In this document: piece after piece, positions 8,990 to 18,653 of the stretch
Layout of the letters: the number at the start of each line of letters is the position of its first letter
Numbering within the stretch: the stretch's first letter is position 1
From: Bryobacterales bacterium
GTDB lineage: Bacteria > Acidobacteriota > Terriglobia > Bryobacterales > Bryobacteraceae
Direction of reading: 5' to 3'
Length of the DNA: 64,000 nucleotides
Assembly: GCA_003167495.1 (NCBI GenBank)
Contig: PMSX01000072.1
Span: forward strand, 41,685-105,684
Notes under the pieces: generated by a model
Told to the model about the DNA's origin: nothing
The model's input: the letters and a program-made list of their open reading frames with translations, nothing else
Database searches by the model: none
Made by a program: the position numbers and the translations under genes

Positions 8990-9928
8990 TCATATGGCCT
9001 GCAGATCGAGAAACACCGTTCCGCCCGAGTCGTCACGGAACAGCACTTGACCGCGCAGATTTTTTCCAGACAATGGGCTCAACAGCGCCGCCAATTCCTC
9101 TTCTCCCCGATAGAATGGCCACCAATCCAGACATGCTTCCAAATAGGCCGCGTCCATGAGATCGGGCGAGAAATTGGCTGCGAGCAGACGCCCGTGCGGC
9201 TTTAGCAATGGAAGGAGTGAACCAAGCAGCGCACTGACACGAAGATCTCCCAACGTATCGAGCAAGGTGGGTAGGTAGATGAAGTCGAATGCGCCGAGCA
9301 TGAAATCGTTCGTCAAGTCGCGCAAAGATCCCGAAATCGTGCGCAATCCGGGGTGCTCGTGCTCGCGCTCAATCAGATCGATACAAGCGCGGTCGCGGTC
9401 AAAAGCAACCAGCTCGCCGCCACGCATATTCGCGAGCGAGAGCGCCATTGCCGCATCTCGGAGATGACCACACCCCACGGCCAACACGCGAGGATGGCTA
9501 ACAATATTGCCTAAATCGTTCAATTCGCGCATGAACAAGCCATGCCGCGCCCGCAGACTCGCGCAGAAACCTAATGCGAGTTCCCAGTGACGCAAAGCGT
9601 TAGCGGCAGATGTCAAATCGCACGGAACGCTGCCTAGGCCGTAAATTACGTCTAAAATGAGCGGCTCGTGAATCAGACCATGCGCTGTCCCGGCACAACC
9701 ACTCCCCAGCGGCCCAACCTTGAGCAACTGCGACACGGGATGCTGGCTGAACTGTTTACCACTAAACGTTTGAGCGCAGAACGTACGCCACTCCTCAAGC
9801 GGGGACTCGGCTCGCAGCCGCGTTAGTCCGTCGCGGAGAGAATCGAGCGCCGGCAAATACTCCCCATCTGCGAGCAGAGGCAGGAGATCCTGGAGCAGCG
9901 ACTGGCTGCTTTGCATCATCGAGTTCAC
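8990..9928 (-). CDS. Class I SAM-dependent methyltransferase-like protein
   Basis: A 312-residue protein whose middle forms a Rossmann methyltransferase core: VLAVGCGHLRDAAMAL is motif I, GGELVAFDRDRACIDLIE carries the acidic residue that holds the ribose, and FIYLPTLLDTLGD with LLKPHGRLLAANF are later strands. About 130 N-terminal residues precede this core and are helical without a recognised domain. The methyl acceptor is unknown. The GTG at 9928 has a GGAG eight bases upstream; ATGs at 9919 and 9916 are alternatives. It likely shares an mRNA with the glycosidase-like gene downstream. Confidence 0.75.
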   Translation of the reverse strand: MNSMMQSSQSLLQDLLPLLADGEYLPALDSLRDGLTRLRAESPLEEWRTFCAQTFSGKQFSQHPVSQLLKVGPLGSGCAGTAHGLIHEPLILDVIYGLGSVPCDLTSAANALRHWELALGFCASLRARHGLFMRELNDLGNIVSHPRVLAVGCGHLRDAAMALSLANMRGGELVAFDRDRACIDLIEREHEHPGLRTISGSLRDLTNDFMLGAFDFIYLPTLLDTLGDLRVSALLGSLLPLLKPHGRLLAANFSPDLMDAAYLEACLDWWPFYRGEEELAALLSPLSGKNLRGQVLFRDDSGGTVFLDLQAI

Positions 9929-10003
9929 GAAAGTACTCCGATGAAGTATCGGCTGCTGCCCTAGCAGGCTTTAGGGTTCCGCATTCGGACGCGAACGCCT
10001 TAG

Positions 10004-11446
10004 CTAGCGTGTTTGTACCAATGACTCCGCCGCGGCTGTGGTCGAAAAACGCAAGCCCTCTAGCGTAACCGGAAGGCTAAAGAAGAAAGTCGATCCCTCT
10101 CCCTCTTTAGATTCGGCCCAAATTCTGCCGCCGTGTCTTTCCACGATTTTCCGTGAAATGGAGAGTCCCATGCCGGTGCCTTCCACTTCTCTGCCATGCA
10201 GCCGCTGAAAGAGCCCAAAAATACGCTCGGCGAATTCCTGATCGAAGCCACAGCCGTTATCGGCCACCGAGAAAATCCAGTTGCCACGCTCGCGCCGCGC
10301 TTGAATCCGGATGACTGGCGGCTCCGCCGAGCGGTAGCGGATGGCATTTGAAATGAGGTTTTGCAGCACCTGGGAAAACTGCACCGAATCAACCACCAGC
10401 GCGGGCAATGGACCGCGTTCAATACGCGCCTGGCTTTCGCGGATAGCCGCTTGCAAGCTGATTTCGGCTTCGTCCAGAAGACGTTCAAAGGGTACAGGGG
10501 CGATGGGCTGGCTGGTCTTGCGGAGCCGGACGAGTTGCAGCAAACCGTTGATCAGATCTGTCATGCGGCGTGAAGCGGTTACGATGTAACCGATAAACTC
10601 GTCGGCGTCCGCATCCAGTTGTCCGCGGTAGCGCGAGGCCAGCAATTGCGAAAAGCTGGTGATGGTGCGCAGCGGTTCCTGCAGATCGTGGCTCGCGACA
10701 TAGGCGAATTGCTGCAGTTCAGAATTCATCTCCTCGAGCTCGCGTGTGCGGTTATCTATGCGGTTCTGCAAGTCGGAGTTCACTTTCTCCAATTGCTCGC
10801 GGGCTTCGTCGCGGGCATAGAGGTACGAGAGCAGCGCGTTGTAAAGCCAGACCATCACCGCAATCATCACCATGGTTCCGACCGAGAAAAAGATAAAGGT
10901 CCAGCGGTTGAGGTCGCGTTCGTGTTCGAGGTTTACTTGTTCAAGTTCGCGGATTTGACCGAGCAGCTTGTTCACCTTGCTCTCGAGCTGATCCATAGTG
11001 TGGTCGGCGTCGCCGGCCTTTTCCGTCTCAATAGCGGCAGCAAATTTCTTCGGTTGTTGTGCCGTCTCGAGAAGCTTTTTGGCATGGCTGAAGCGTAGAT
11101 AGACCAGTCTGGCCACCTCCTCGATGTCTTGATGCAGTTCAGGATGGTTCACTGCATATGCCTCGCACATTTGAATACGCGAGGGGAGCAGGGCGTCCGC
11201 CTCATTCAAAGGCCGCAGGTAACTGCGTTCGCCGGTAAGCAGAAACCCACGTTCGCTGGATTCAGCGTCCTTAGCCAGACGGCTCAACTCCGATACGCTG
11301 GTTTGCAGATTCTGGATCTCGAGCAGGTGAATGTCGGCCCGTTCGGACAGTAATTCGACGCCGAAGAAAACCAGGCTGAACGCCGCCGGCAGCGAAAACA
11401 AAAACACCAACCGGCTGCGGGTTTTTGCGGGAACAGGAAGCGGCAT
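10004..11446 (-). CDS. CHASE3-domain sensor histidine kinase
   Basis: A 480-residue membrane sensor kinase. A first helix (about residues 10-30) and a second (about 183-206) flank an extracytoplasmic CHASE3 domain marked by DAESSERGFLLTGERSYLRPL. A cytosolic coiled coil leads to the HisKA domain with phospho-acceptor H253 in VASHDLQEPLRT, the order typical of phytochrome-like kinases. The HATPase domain shows the N box NLISNAIRYRS, the G1 box DNGCGFD and GTGMGLSISRKIVERHGG. No response regulator lies next to it, so its partner is elsewhere. The stimulus is unknown. Confidence 0.9.
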   Translation of the reverse strand: MPLPVPAKTRSRLVFLFSLPAAFSLVFFGVELLSERADIHLLEIQNLQTSVSELSRLAKDAESSERGFLLTGERSYLRPLNEADALLPSRIQMCEAYAVNHPELHQDIEEVARLVYLRFSHAKKLLETAQQPKKFAAAIETEKAGDADHTMDQLESKVNKLLGQIRELEQVNLEHERDLNRWTFIFFSVGTMVMIAVMVWLYNALLSYLYARDEAREQLEKVNSDLQNRIDNRTRELEEMNSELQQFAYVASHDLQEPLRTITSFSQLLASRYRGQLDADADEFIGYIVTASRRMTDLINGLLQLVRLRKTSQPIAPVPFERLLDEAEISLQAAIRESQARIERGPLPALVVDSVQFSQVLQNLISNAIRYRSAEPPVIRIQARRERGNWIFSVADNGCGFDQEFAERIFGLFQRLHGREVEGTGMGLSISRKIVERHGGRIWAESKEGEGSTFFFSLPVTLEGLRFSTTAAAESLVQTR

Positions 11447-11528
11447 GAAACTTATCCTTCAAAACGGCCAGTGGGAAACCGTTTCAAATTTCTGTTGGCG
11501 AACCAAATATAACACCACACTCAGAACA

Positions 11529-12728
11529 TTAACACTGTTGGGCGCCCGGGAGGCTTTGCGACAGAGCCCTCGCATGTAGTTTATCGAGAAGCATGCGTTC
11601 GTAATTGTGGTAAGGGTTGCCAAGCGGAAGATGATATTGCGCCCGCAATATGTGCGCGGGCGCGCGGTGCGGCAAACCGCAAGCAATCAGCCGCGCGGCC
11701 TGGGCCCGTTCGGCCAGCGCCGGTGGAAACAATTCGTCAAAGTCAACCTTGGCAAATTTGTGAACTGCTGCGCGTGGATCCTCTCGGAAAAGCACATCAA
11801 AGCAGGCCGACTCGGCTAGAGATGCATTAGCCTGCCGCGAACTGCAGTGTGCGGCGGCGGCAAGCGCCGATTGGTCCCACTCACCCGCCAACCGTAGGTT
11901 GCCGGAATCGGCAGCCCACTCAACCATCCGCCGCGCAACCATCAGGTTGGTAAAAGGGCGGCGGCCTTCGAAGCTGGCCAGTTCCAATAGCACCGGTTCC
12001 GGATAGTCTTCCGGCCGGATGCCCCGTAGGCTCAATTCAATCGCTTGGTGGCACACAAACATGTCAACGGTATCGTTGTCGTTTCGCCAGAGAGAGAGGA
12101 ACAGGGCAGCATCATTGCGCACTGGTGCAGACCGTCCGTTCGGGACAAAGCCTAGAACAAAGAGAAAGAAATTGACTCCCGCGCACGAGCCCCAAAATGC
12201 GGCGAGCCAACTTTCTTCCGCCTGCGCACCATGCCCGCGCAGAGCAACGCCTGTAGCCGCCAGCAGAAACAGGAGCGAAACGGCTGGTCCCGCGCTCACC
12301 ACGATCATCATGCGTCTTCGCCAACTATTGCGCATCTCACGCGGCACAGCCGAAATCGAACAGCGCGACCAGTTTCCTTGTTGGAATCGGAAGAGCGCTT
12401 TGTGGTTCCACCAGTCAACGCGCAACGGCCCGATCGCGGCACCCAGCACTTTATAATTCAGAAAAAGCGCAGCGAACAAATGGCCGAGTTCATGCGCGAT
12501 CATAGAGACCAAGAGAGCCGCAAGCAGCGCGGCTACTCCGCCCAGGGACTCCAACTTTACTTGTTCCATGATGCCGCGAAACCACGTGGGACCCAATACC
12601 TGCAGCAAGCTGCCCAGCACGACGGCAACCAGCAGGAGAAGAAGATGGAACCGCAGCTCGCTAGGTGTTTCTGACTTGGAAACCTCCGCCGGGACGTGGG
12701 GCAGCTTGTGCGAGAGCGCGGTCGCCAT
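11529..12728 (-). CDS. M50-like membrane metalloprotease
   Basis: A 399-residue membrane protein with a zinc-protease HELGH motif (H79, E80, H83) inside a hydrophobic helix (VSMIAHELGHLFAALFL), the pattern of the site-2-protease M50 family. Further helices lie near residues 28-47, 140-160 and 180-195. The usual third-ligand motif NxxPxxxLDG is only loosely represented by VPNGRSAPVRNDAA. About 180 C-terminal residues are soluble and helix-rich, perhaps TPR-like. Family members cut transmembrane segments, often anti-sigma factors, but no substrate is suggested by the neighbours. It is divergent from ftsY. Confidence 0.75.
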   Translation of the reverse strand: MATALSHKLPHVPAEVSKSETPSELRFHLLLLLVAVVLGSLLQVLGPTWFRGIMEQVKLESLGGVAALLAALLVSMIAHELGHLFAALFLNYKVLGAAIGPLRVDWWNHKALFRFQQGNWSRCSISAVPREMRNSWRRRMMIVVSAGPAVSLLFLLAATGVALRGHGAQAEESWLAAFWGSCAGVNFFLFVLGFVPNGRSAPVRNDAALFLSLWRNDNDTVDMFVCHQAIELSLRGIRPEDYPEPVLLELASFEGRRPFTNLMVARRMVEWAADSGNLRLAGEWDQSALAAAAHCSSRQANASLAESACFDVLFREDPRAAVHKFAKVDFDELFPPALAERAQAARLIACGLPHRAPAHILRAQYHLPLGNPYHNYERMLLDKLHARALSQSLPGAQQC

Positions 12729-12849
12729 GTTCGTCAGTATGGTGGAAAAGATGAGTGTGCGAAAGTCCAGACGGTACTTAGCCCGCGGCGCAGTTACCAG
12801 CCTTACGGGCTATTCCCGCTTGCTAAACTTGGAACCGAACTCCTTATAA

Positions 12850-13800
12850 ATGGCCATTCAAACGCTTTTTGGTTCAGTCGCCTCCGAACCGAACCTGCTC
12901 GACAAATTGAAGGCCGGCATTCAGAAGACGCGCTCCGGCCTGGTTGACCGGCTCGAAGATGTTTTGTCCGGCAAGAAGGAAATCGACGCGGATCTGCTCG
13001 AGGAGTTGGAATATACTCTCATCACTGCCGACGTTGGGGTACGGACGACGCAAGACATTCTCGATCGCATTCGCGCGCGCGTAGACCGTAAGCTCACTGG
13101 CGACGCGCACGAGATTCGCAACTTGATCCGTGAACAGATACTCGAAGTGCTGGCCGCTTCAGAAACTCCGGTTCATACAGTCGCCACACCCCCCGCGGTG
13201 GTGATGGTGGTGGGCATCAACGGCGCAGGCAAAACCACTACCATCGGTAAACTCGCCCATCGCTTTCTCGGTGAAGGGCGCAAGGTTCTGCTTTGTGCCG
13301 CCGATACATTTCGTGCGGCTGCCGTAGAGCAGCTTGAAGTATGGGCGGAACGCGCCGGCGTAAAAATGATTCGCCAAAAAACCGGGGCCGATCCGAGCGC
13401 CGTGGTCTTCGACGGTTTGCAAGCCGCCAAATCGCAAGGTATGGATTACGTAATTGTCGACACCGCCGGACGCTTGCACACCAAAGAAAACTTAATGGCC
13501 GAACTGGAGAAGATGCGCCGCACCTGCCAGCGAGTCATTCCGGGCGCCCCGCATGAAGTCTGGTTGGTAATGGACGCCACCACGGGACAGAACGGTTTGG
13601 AACAGGCCAGAAGATTTACCGAGTCTGCAGGTGTCACTGGAATTGTCCTCACCAAATTGGACGGCACAGCGAAAGGCGGCGTGGTAGTGGCCATTGCGCG
13701 CGAGTTGAACCTGCCCATTCGCTATGTGGGGGTTGGTGAAAAGATCGAAGACCTTCTCCCGTTCGAGCCGGAGAAGTTCGTGGCATCGCTTTTCGACTAG
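12850..13800 (+). CDS. ftsY: Signal recognition particle receptor FtsY
   Basis: A 316-residue SRP receptor GTPase that docks ribosome-SRP complexes at the membrane for co-translational insertion. The N domain is followed by the G domain with G1 [35 protein letters not shown] (the insertion box), [29 protein letters not shown] and the closing [22 protein letters not shown]. The long acidic A domain of E. coli FtsY is missing, as in many bacteria. The ATG at 12850 begins the protein directly at the N domain. ribD follows after 13 bases, so ftsY, ribD and ribE are probably one transcript. Confidence 0.96.
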   Translation: MAIQTLFGSVASEPNLLDKLKAGIQKTRSGLVDRLEDVLSGKKEIDADLLEELEYTLITADVGVRTTQDILDRIRARVDRKLTGDAHEIRNLIREQILEVLAASETPVHTVATPPAVVMVVGINGAGKTTTIGKLAHRFLGEGRKVLLCAADTFRAAAVEQLEVWAERAGVKMIRQKTGADPSAVVFDGLQAAKSQGMDYVIVDTAGRLHTKENLMAELEKMRRTCQRVIPGAPHEVWLVMDATTGQNGLEQARRFTESAGVTGIVLTKLDGTAKGGVVVAIARELNLPIRYVGVGEKIEDLLPFEPEKFVASLFD

Positions 13801-13813
13801 TAGGATACAGTTC

Positions 13814-14920
13814 ATGAGCGCCTACATGCAGCAAGCGCTGGAGCTGGCGAATAAAGGGCGCGGGCGCACTAGCCCGAACCCTTCGGTAGGTGCCGTTTTG
13901 GTGCGCGACGGCAATATCGTCGGGCGCGGCTTTCACATTTGGAGCCAAAAGGACCACGCTGAAATTGTCGGCCTCCGCGAAGCGGGCGCCAGTGCGCGTG
14001 AAGCCACGCTCTACATCACACTCGAACCTTGTTCGCACACCGGGCGCACGAACCCATGCGTGGATGCCTTGATTGCCGCCGGCGTGAAGCGTGTGGAAGC
14101 GGCGATGCAAGATCCAAACCCCTTAGTAGCCGGGAAAGGCTTTGCCAAACTCCGCGACGCGGGCATCGAAGTGTTTCTTAACCCTGCGTACACCGCCGCC
14201 GCTGAAAAGCTCAACGAGCCATTCGTCCATTTCATGCGCACCGGCAAACCGTTGGTAACGATTAAGGCCGCATTGACGCTCGACGGTAAAATCGCCGCGC
14301 CCCAAGATAACTTCGGCTGGATCACTAGCGAAGTAGCACGCGCAGACGTGCAACTCGTACGCCACTATTCCGATGCGATTCTCACCGGTTTGGGCACGGT
14401 CTTGGAAGACGATTGCCTGCTCACTGACCGTTCCGGCATGGAGCGCAGCCGGCCGTTGCTGCGCATTGTGCTTGATTCGCAACTACGCGTTCCGCTGACC
14501 GCGAAGATCATCACCGGCGCTAATAACGATGTTTTGGTGGTGGGAACTTCGGTCGCGCCGGCGGAACGGCGCAAAGCATTGGAGGCGGAGGGCATTCAGG
14601 TGCTTCTCGCCGATGGCCAGGGGGGACGAACCGATCCCAAGAAACTGATCGACTATCTCGCCCAGCAGCGATATCTTTCGCTGATGGTGGAAGCGGGCAG
14701 CCATGTAAATTGGACGATGCTCGATTCGCAAATTGCCGACAAAGTGTTCTTCTATTACGCGCCCAAGATTCTGGGAGGGGTGAAGAGCACTCCCGTGGCG
14801 GGCGGCCCTGGGAGGATGCGGCGCGTGGATGCCATCATGCTGGAACGATTGTCGGTTCACCCCGTTTCGACAGATGAGTTCGCGGTAGAAGCATACGTCA
14901 CCAAAGGTCCAACAGCCTGA
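13814..14920 (+). CDS. ribD: Bifunctional riboflavin biosynthesis deaminase/reductase RibD
   Basis: A 368-residue two-domain enzyme performing the second and third steps of riboflavin synthesis: deamination of the pyrimidine from GTP cyclohydrolase II, then NADPH-dependent side-chain reduction. The deaminase zinc site is H48 and E50 (DHAE) with C73 and C82 in LEPCSHTGRTNPC. NPSVGAVLV near residue 22 is also family-typical. The reductase begins near residue 150 with KPLVTIKAALTLDGKIA and includes GWITSEVARADVQLVRHYSDAILTG. I used the ATG at 13814; an upstream frame extends into ftsY. The TGA overlaps the ribE ATG (TGATG), so the two are translationally coupled. No FMN riboswitch fits in the 13-base gap before it. 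Confidence 0.95.
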   Translation: MSAYMQQALELANKGRGRTSPNPSVGAVLVRDGNIVGRGFHIWSQKDHAEIVGLREAGASAREATLYITLEPCSHTGRTNPCVDALIAAGVKRVEAAMQDPNPLVAGKGFAKLRDAGIEVFLNPAYTAAAEKLNEPFVHFMRTGKPLVTIKAALTLDGKIAAPQDNFGWITSEVARADVQLVRHYSDAILTGLGTVLEDDCLLTDRSGMERSRPLLRIVLDSQLRVPLTAKIITGANNDVLVVGTSVAPAERRKALEAEGIQVLLADGQGGRTDPKKLIDYLAQQRYLSLMVEAGSHVNWTMLDSQIADKVFFYYAPKILGGVKSTPVAGGPGRMRRVDAIMLERLSVHPVSTDEFAVEAYVTKGPTA

Positions 14921-15543
14921 TGTTCACCGGAATTATTGAAGAACTCGGCCAGGTGATTGCTCTGGAACCGCAACGCGCCGGTGCACGCCTCACTGTTGCG
15001 TGCGCCAACTTATTGCAAGACGCCACGGTGGGCGCGAGCATCGCTGTGAATGGCACGTGCCTGACGGCGGTTGAGTTGACGCCAGACCGATTTTCAGCCG
15101 ACTTGGCGCCCGAGACACTGAGCCGCACGAATCTGGGTCAGTTGCACGCTGGGTCTCCGGTGAATTTGGAGCGGCCGTTGCGGGCCGACGCAAGGCTCGA
15201 CGGCCATTTTGTGCTCGGCCATGTGGATGGAACGGCGGAGTTGATTTCGCTTAAGGCGCTAGGCAACGACAACTGGTGGCTGCGCATTCGGGTGCCGCAG
15301 GATTTGCAGCGCTACATAGTGGAGAAGGGATCGATAGCCGTGGATGGGATGAGTCTCACAGTGGCGGAGATCAAGGATTGCGATGTTGCGTTTACTATCA
15401 TTCCGCATACCTACAGAAATACGACAGTACAAGGGTATCGGGCTGGGGCGAAGATCAACATTGAAGTAGACATTCTCGCAAAGCATCTCGAAAAACTAAC
15501 TGCTTCCACCACCGAGTCCGGGCCGCGAGCGCCAGCGAGCTAG
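14920..15543 (+). CDS. ribE: Riboflavin synthase alpha chain
   Basis: A 207-residue riboflavin synthase, which dismutates two 6,7-dimethyl-8-ribityllumazine molecules into riboflavin. It starts with the hallmark MFTGIIEELGQV and contains two lumazine-binding repeats: the first around GASIAVNGTCLTAVEL and GHFVLGHVDGTAEL, the second around IVEKGSIAVDGMSLTVAEI and FTIIPHTYRNTTV. The length is normal. It overlaps the ribD stop by one base. The rest of the pathway (ribA/B, ribH) is not in the window. Confidence 0.96.
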   Translation: MFTGIIEELGQVIALEPQRAGARLTVACANLLQDATVGASIAVNGTCLTAVELTPDRFSADLAPETLSRTNLGQLHAGSPVNLERPLRADARLDGHFVLGHVDGTAELISLKALGNDNWWLRIRVPQDLQRYIVEKGSIAVDGMSLTVAEIKDCDVAFTIIPHTYRNTTVQGYRAGAKINIEVDILAKHLEKLTASTTESGPRAPAS

Positions 15544-15651
15544 CTAGTTCGGTGTCAGCGGACTCAGAGTGTGAAGTAATGCGGTCCCGCCTTTGGGGAA
15601 CTGCTGCGTGGGACATCGATTCCGGTAGCTTCGGTTGAGACTGCGCGCTAG

Positions 15652-17634
15652 CTAATTGGGCAGAGCGAAGGAGGTGATGGTTTGGCCGGAGGCGATGGTG
15701 ACGTATTGCTTGCCGTCGAATTGGTAGGTCATGGGAGATGCCTTCCAGTTCTGATTGGAGCGGAAGTTCCAGAGTGGCTTGCCGTTGTCGGCGTCGAGGG
15801 CCATGAAGAGGCCGCTATCGTCGCAAAAGAAGACAAGTCCCCCGGCGGTGGCTAAAGCGCCTCCCCAGGATTCGCCATGGCCCACTTCCGGATATTCCCA
15901 GGTGATTTTGCCCGTTTGAATATCGAGCGCGCGCAGATATTTTTTCGGCGCTTCGCCGGGTGCCGTGCGCTGGGAACCGCCGAGATAGCCCTTTCCGGGC
16001 TCCCACGCGACTGGCCCATCGTCGGTGTAGATGTCGCATTTCTCGAGAGTCTGAAAATAGAACAACGCTGTTTGCGGGGAAAATGCAGCCGAGTACCAGT
16101 TAGTAGCGCCATCTTGCGAAGGACAGACCTTGGTTCCGTTGCTGCCCACTTTTTCCATCTCCGCCAACACTGGCCGGTGATCAGGACCAATCTCTTTGGC
16201 CCAATTCAACTTTTGTACGAAGGGCTTGGCTAAGAGGAGTTGCCCTTCGATACGGTCGAATAGATAAAAGAACCCGTTGCGATTCGCTGTCAGTAAGAGC
16301 TTGCGAGGTAGGCCGCGCCAGTTTGTGTCGACTAGGAGGATCGGTTCGGTAGCATCCCAATCATGAGTGTCATGCGGCGTGAATTGGTAGTACCACTTCA
16401 ATTTGCCGGTCCTGCGATCGAGAGCAATCACACAGTCGGAGTAGAGGTTGTCGCCTTCGCGCTCTTTGCCGTCGTAATCGGGACCGGGATTGCCGGTTTG
16501 CCAGTAGACGATGTCGGCTTCCGCGTCGTAGGAGCCGGTAAACCATGCCACCGCGCCACCGTGAGCGATGGCCTTGCCCTTCCAGGTTTCCGAGCCGGGT
16601 TGGCCCGGAGCGGGGACGGTCCAAAATCTCCAAACCTCCTTGCCGGCGGCTTTGTCGAAGGCAGCCAGGAAACCACGCGCGCCACCTTCACCGCCGGCCG
16701 TGCCTGAAATCACAAGATCGCCCGCTACCAAGGGGGCTGAGGTGGCGTCGTAGTTCTGACGCCAATCGGCTAGAACGGATTCCCACTCCACCTCGCCAGT
16801 AAAGCGGTTGAGGGAGAGCAGGTGAGCATTATCAGTGACCATAAAGACGTGACTGCCCGACCAAGCTACGCCGCGATTGATTCCGCCACCGCCGCCCCCA
16901 CCGACGCCTTTAGTGCGATCACGGTGGAAATGCCAAAGTTCGCGACCGCTGCCGGCATCGAGGGCATAACATTGGTTGGCGCTCGTTAGGTACATGACAC
17001 CTTCCACTACTACCGGAGTCACTTCCAGATAGGGCGCGTCGGAGATGGTAAATATCCAGTTGGGAGCAAGGCTAGCGACATTCGATTTTCGAATCTGGTC
17101 GAGTCTGGAATAACGGTTGCCGCCGAGATCGCCATTATAAGAGGACCAATCCACCTGGGAGGTGACTTCGCGGTATTTTTCGCCATCGGGACGTAGGAGA
17201 TGAATGCGCTGATCGGCAGTGCGCAGCGCCAGATCCTGGACGCTCTCATTGAGTACCGAGCCATCCACGGTCTCGCCGTCGGTGGTTTGTACCTTCTTCT
17301 GCACGTAGGTCACGTTACGCTTTGACTTGAGAGTATGAAGAAATGCGATCAGGTCGTTTAGTTTCGCGCCAGTCACACCGGGAAACGCCGGCATACCGCG
17401 GCTTAAGCGGCCTTGGTGAATGAGTTCGGTGAGTTGGGGATCTTCAATGCGGCGCAGACGACGGGCAATTTGGGGACCGTGTTCGCCACCGAGTCCGTCG
17501 CCTCCGTGGCAGACGGAGCAATTGTTGTTATAGACCTGCCGACCGGCCTCCTCGTCGCCGTTTTGCGCCGGCACAACGGCCGCGAAAATGAGCACACCTA
17601 GAACGACTGACGCGCGACTGTGAGACAAACACAT
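15652..17634 (-). CDS. PQQ-dependent dehydrogenase with N-terminal cytochrome c domain
   Basis: A 660-residue periplasmic quinohemoprotein. A signal peptide (VLGVLIFAAVVPAQ) is followed by a c-type heme domain with CSVCH near residues 39-43 and a distal Met in SRGMPAFPGV. The rest is an eight-bladed quinoprotein propeller with tryptophan-docking repeats such as LDAGSGRELWHF, LDRRTGKLKWYYQ and LDADNGKPLWNF. HDTHDWDATEPILLVD carries the likely catalytic Asp of the alcohol dehydrogenase type. A run of seven glycines lies in one loop. Most quinohemoprotein alcohol dehydrogenases carry cytochrome c at the C-terminus; here it is N-terminal. The substrate is unknown, and electrons probably pass from PQQ to heme to the respiratory chain. 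Confidence 0.88.
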   Translation of the reverse strand: MCLSHSRASVVLGVLIFAAVVPAQNGDEEAGRQVYNNNCSVCHGGDGLGGEHGPQIARRLRRIEDPQLTELIHQGRLSRGMPAFPGVTGAKLNDLIAFLHTLKSKRNVTYVQKKVQTTDGETVDGSVLNESVQDLALRTADQRIHLLRPDGEKYREVTSQVDWSSYNGDLGGNRYSRLDQIRKSNVASLAPNWIFTISDAPYLEVTPVVVEGVMYLTSANQCYALDAGSGRELWHFHRDRTKGVGGGGGGGINRGVAWSGSHVFMVTDNAHLLSLNRFTGEVEWESVLADWRQNYDATSAPLVAGDLVISGTAGGEGGARGFLAAFDKAAGKEVWRFWTVPAPGQPGSETWKGKAIAHGGAVAWFTGSYDAEADIVYWQTGNPGPDYDGKEREGDNLYSDCVIALDRRTGKLKWYYQFTPHDTHDWDATEPILLVDTNWRGLPRKLLLTANRNGFFYLFDRIEGQLLLAKPFVQKLNWAKEIGPDHRPVLAEMEKVGSNGTKVCPSQDGATNWYSAAFSPQTALFYFQTLEKCDIYTDDGPVAWEPGKGYLGGSQRTAPGEAPKKYLRALDIQTGKITWEYPEVGHGESWGGALATAGGLVFFCDDSGLFMALDADNGKPLWNFRSNQNWKASPMTYQFDGKQYVTIASGQTITSFALPN

Positions 17635-18008
17635 TCCTTTTGGGCAGAGACTCGCCCCGGCTAAAAGTGTACGATACCGCGGTTTCCGAGGAACTCGCGG
17701 ACTACTGTGACAAGCTGCACAAACCGGAAGCCAATGGTTTCAGTACTTCTAATACGCGCCAAGCCCGAAAAATTAAAGAACCTTCAGGAAACTTTTGAAC
17801 CAAGCCTGTAGAATTACGGTGGTTGGGGAACTTTTTTAATAATACACAGCTTGTACAGAGGCATGCGGTTGTGGCACCGCCGATCTGCCAGATGATGTTT
17901 CATTAATTTAGAATCAGTGACTTAAGTCAGTGCCGGGTTGTCTGAGATAGCGAGACCGCTCGTGCGAGTTCAGAGAGCCGAGTTTTTGATTTTCATGAGG
18001 AGAATGGA
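17635..18008. other. Intergenic region with palindrome, no gene seen
   Basis: This 374-bp gap separates the divergent PQQ dehydrogenase from the Ala-rich exported protein. It is AT-richer than its surroundings and must hold promoters for both. No convincing open frame or RNA gene was found. It contains the 12-bp palindrome listed separately and, just before 18009, an AGGAG ribosome site. Confidence 0.5.
17918..17929. promoter_or_regulatory. 12-bp palindrome TGACTTAAGTCA
   Basis: A perfect dyad about 80 bases upstream of the Ala-rich exported protein gene. The position suits an operator, but no cognate regulator is evident nearby. Confidence 0.3.
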
Positions 18009-18560
18009 ATGAAAAATTATTTTCGATTGATGGCCGGCGCGACAGCGTTGGTTCTTGGATTAGGAATCGTGACTGCCTTCGCGCAAGCGCCGGCCACCGC
18101 GACAGATAGTTCCACCAGCACCAGCACGAAAAAGCGCTCGCGCAAGGCAAAAGCTGCCGATACGGCCAGCGCACCCGCAGCAGCAACGGCCACTGATACG
18201 TCAACGCACCGTTCGCGGAAGTCGAAAGCGGCCGCGGCTTCGGCCACTGCGGCTCCAACTCCGGCCGTCAACACGAGTACCCAAGTAGCAAAGACCGCTG
18301 TTGCAGCGCCGGCACCGGCTGCCGCCCCGGCTAAGAGCACGACGGGCAAGGCCGGATCGGGACCGACGAACACTGCCTCTCCCACTGATATCGCAGCGGC
18401 GCAAGCAAAGGGCTTGGTTTGGGTGAACACCGAGTCAAAGGTTTACCACAAAAACGGACGCTACTACGGGAAAACCAAACAAGGTAAGTTCATGACGGAA
18501 GCAGACGCCCAGGCTGCCGGCTACAAGGCCGCAAAAGCGGAAATTGGCACGAAACAATAA
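18009..18560 (+). CDS. Ala/Thr-rich exported protein with small conserved C-terminal domain
   Basis: A 183-residue protein of unknown function. A signal peptide (residues 1-26, ending TAFAQA) leads to a low-complexity Ala/Thr/Ser/Lys-rich stretch with two basic patches (KKRSRKAKAAD, HRSRKSKAAA). The C-terminal 50 residues look like a folded unit: GLVWVNTESKVYHKNGRYYGKTKQGKFMTEADAQAAGYKAAK, given here only by its key residues WVN, VYH, YYG and GYKAAK. I recall this VYH...YYG...M.E..A...GY pattern in other small secreted proteins, but no activity is known to me. An AGGAG site precedes the ATG. Confidence 0.72.
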   Translation: MKNYFRLMAGATALVLGLGIVTAFAQAPATATDSSTSTSTKKRSRKAKAADTASAPAAATATDTSTHRSRKSKAAAASATAAPTPAVNTSTQVAKTAVAAPAPAAAPAKSTTGKAGSGPTNTASPTDIAAAQAKGLVWVNTESKVYHKNGRYYGKTKQGKFMTEADAQAAGYKAAKAEIGTKQ

Positions 18561-18653
18561 CGGGAAACAAGGGTAAGCTGGTAGCCGCGCGTTGTGCCCG
18601 TTTCGAGATAGATAGGCCCAACGCGCCACAAAAAAAAGGAGACTTTAAGAAAC

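Noticed and set aside
13801-13813. FMN riboswitch before ribD
   Set aside because: The gap from ftsY is only 13 bases and no conserved aptamer sequence is present.
18017-18430. 137-codon minus-strand frame opposite the Ala-rich exported protein
   Set aside because: The low-complexity Ala/Val composition is a mirror of the repetitive plus-strand gene, which has a signal peptide and ribosome site.
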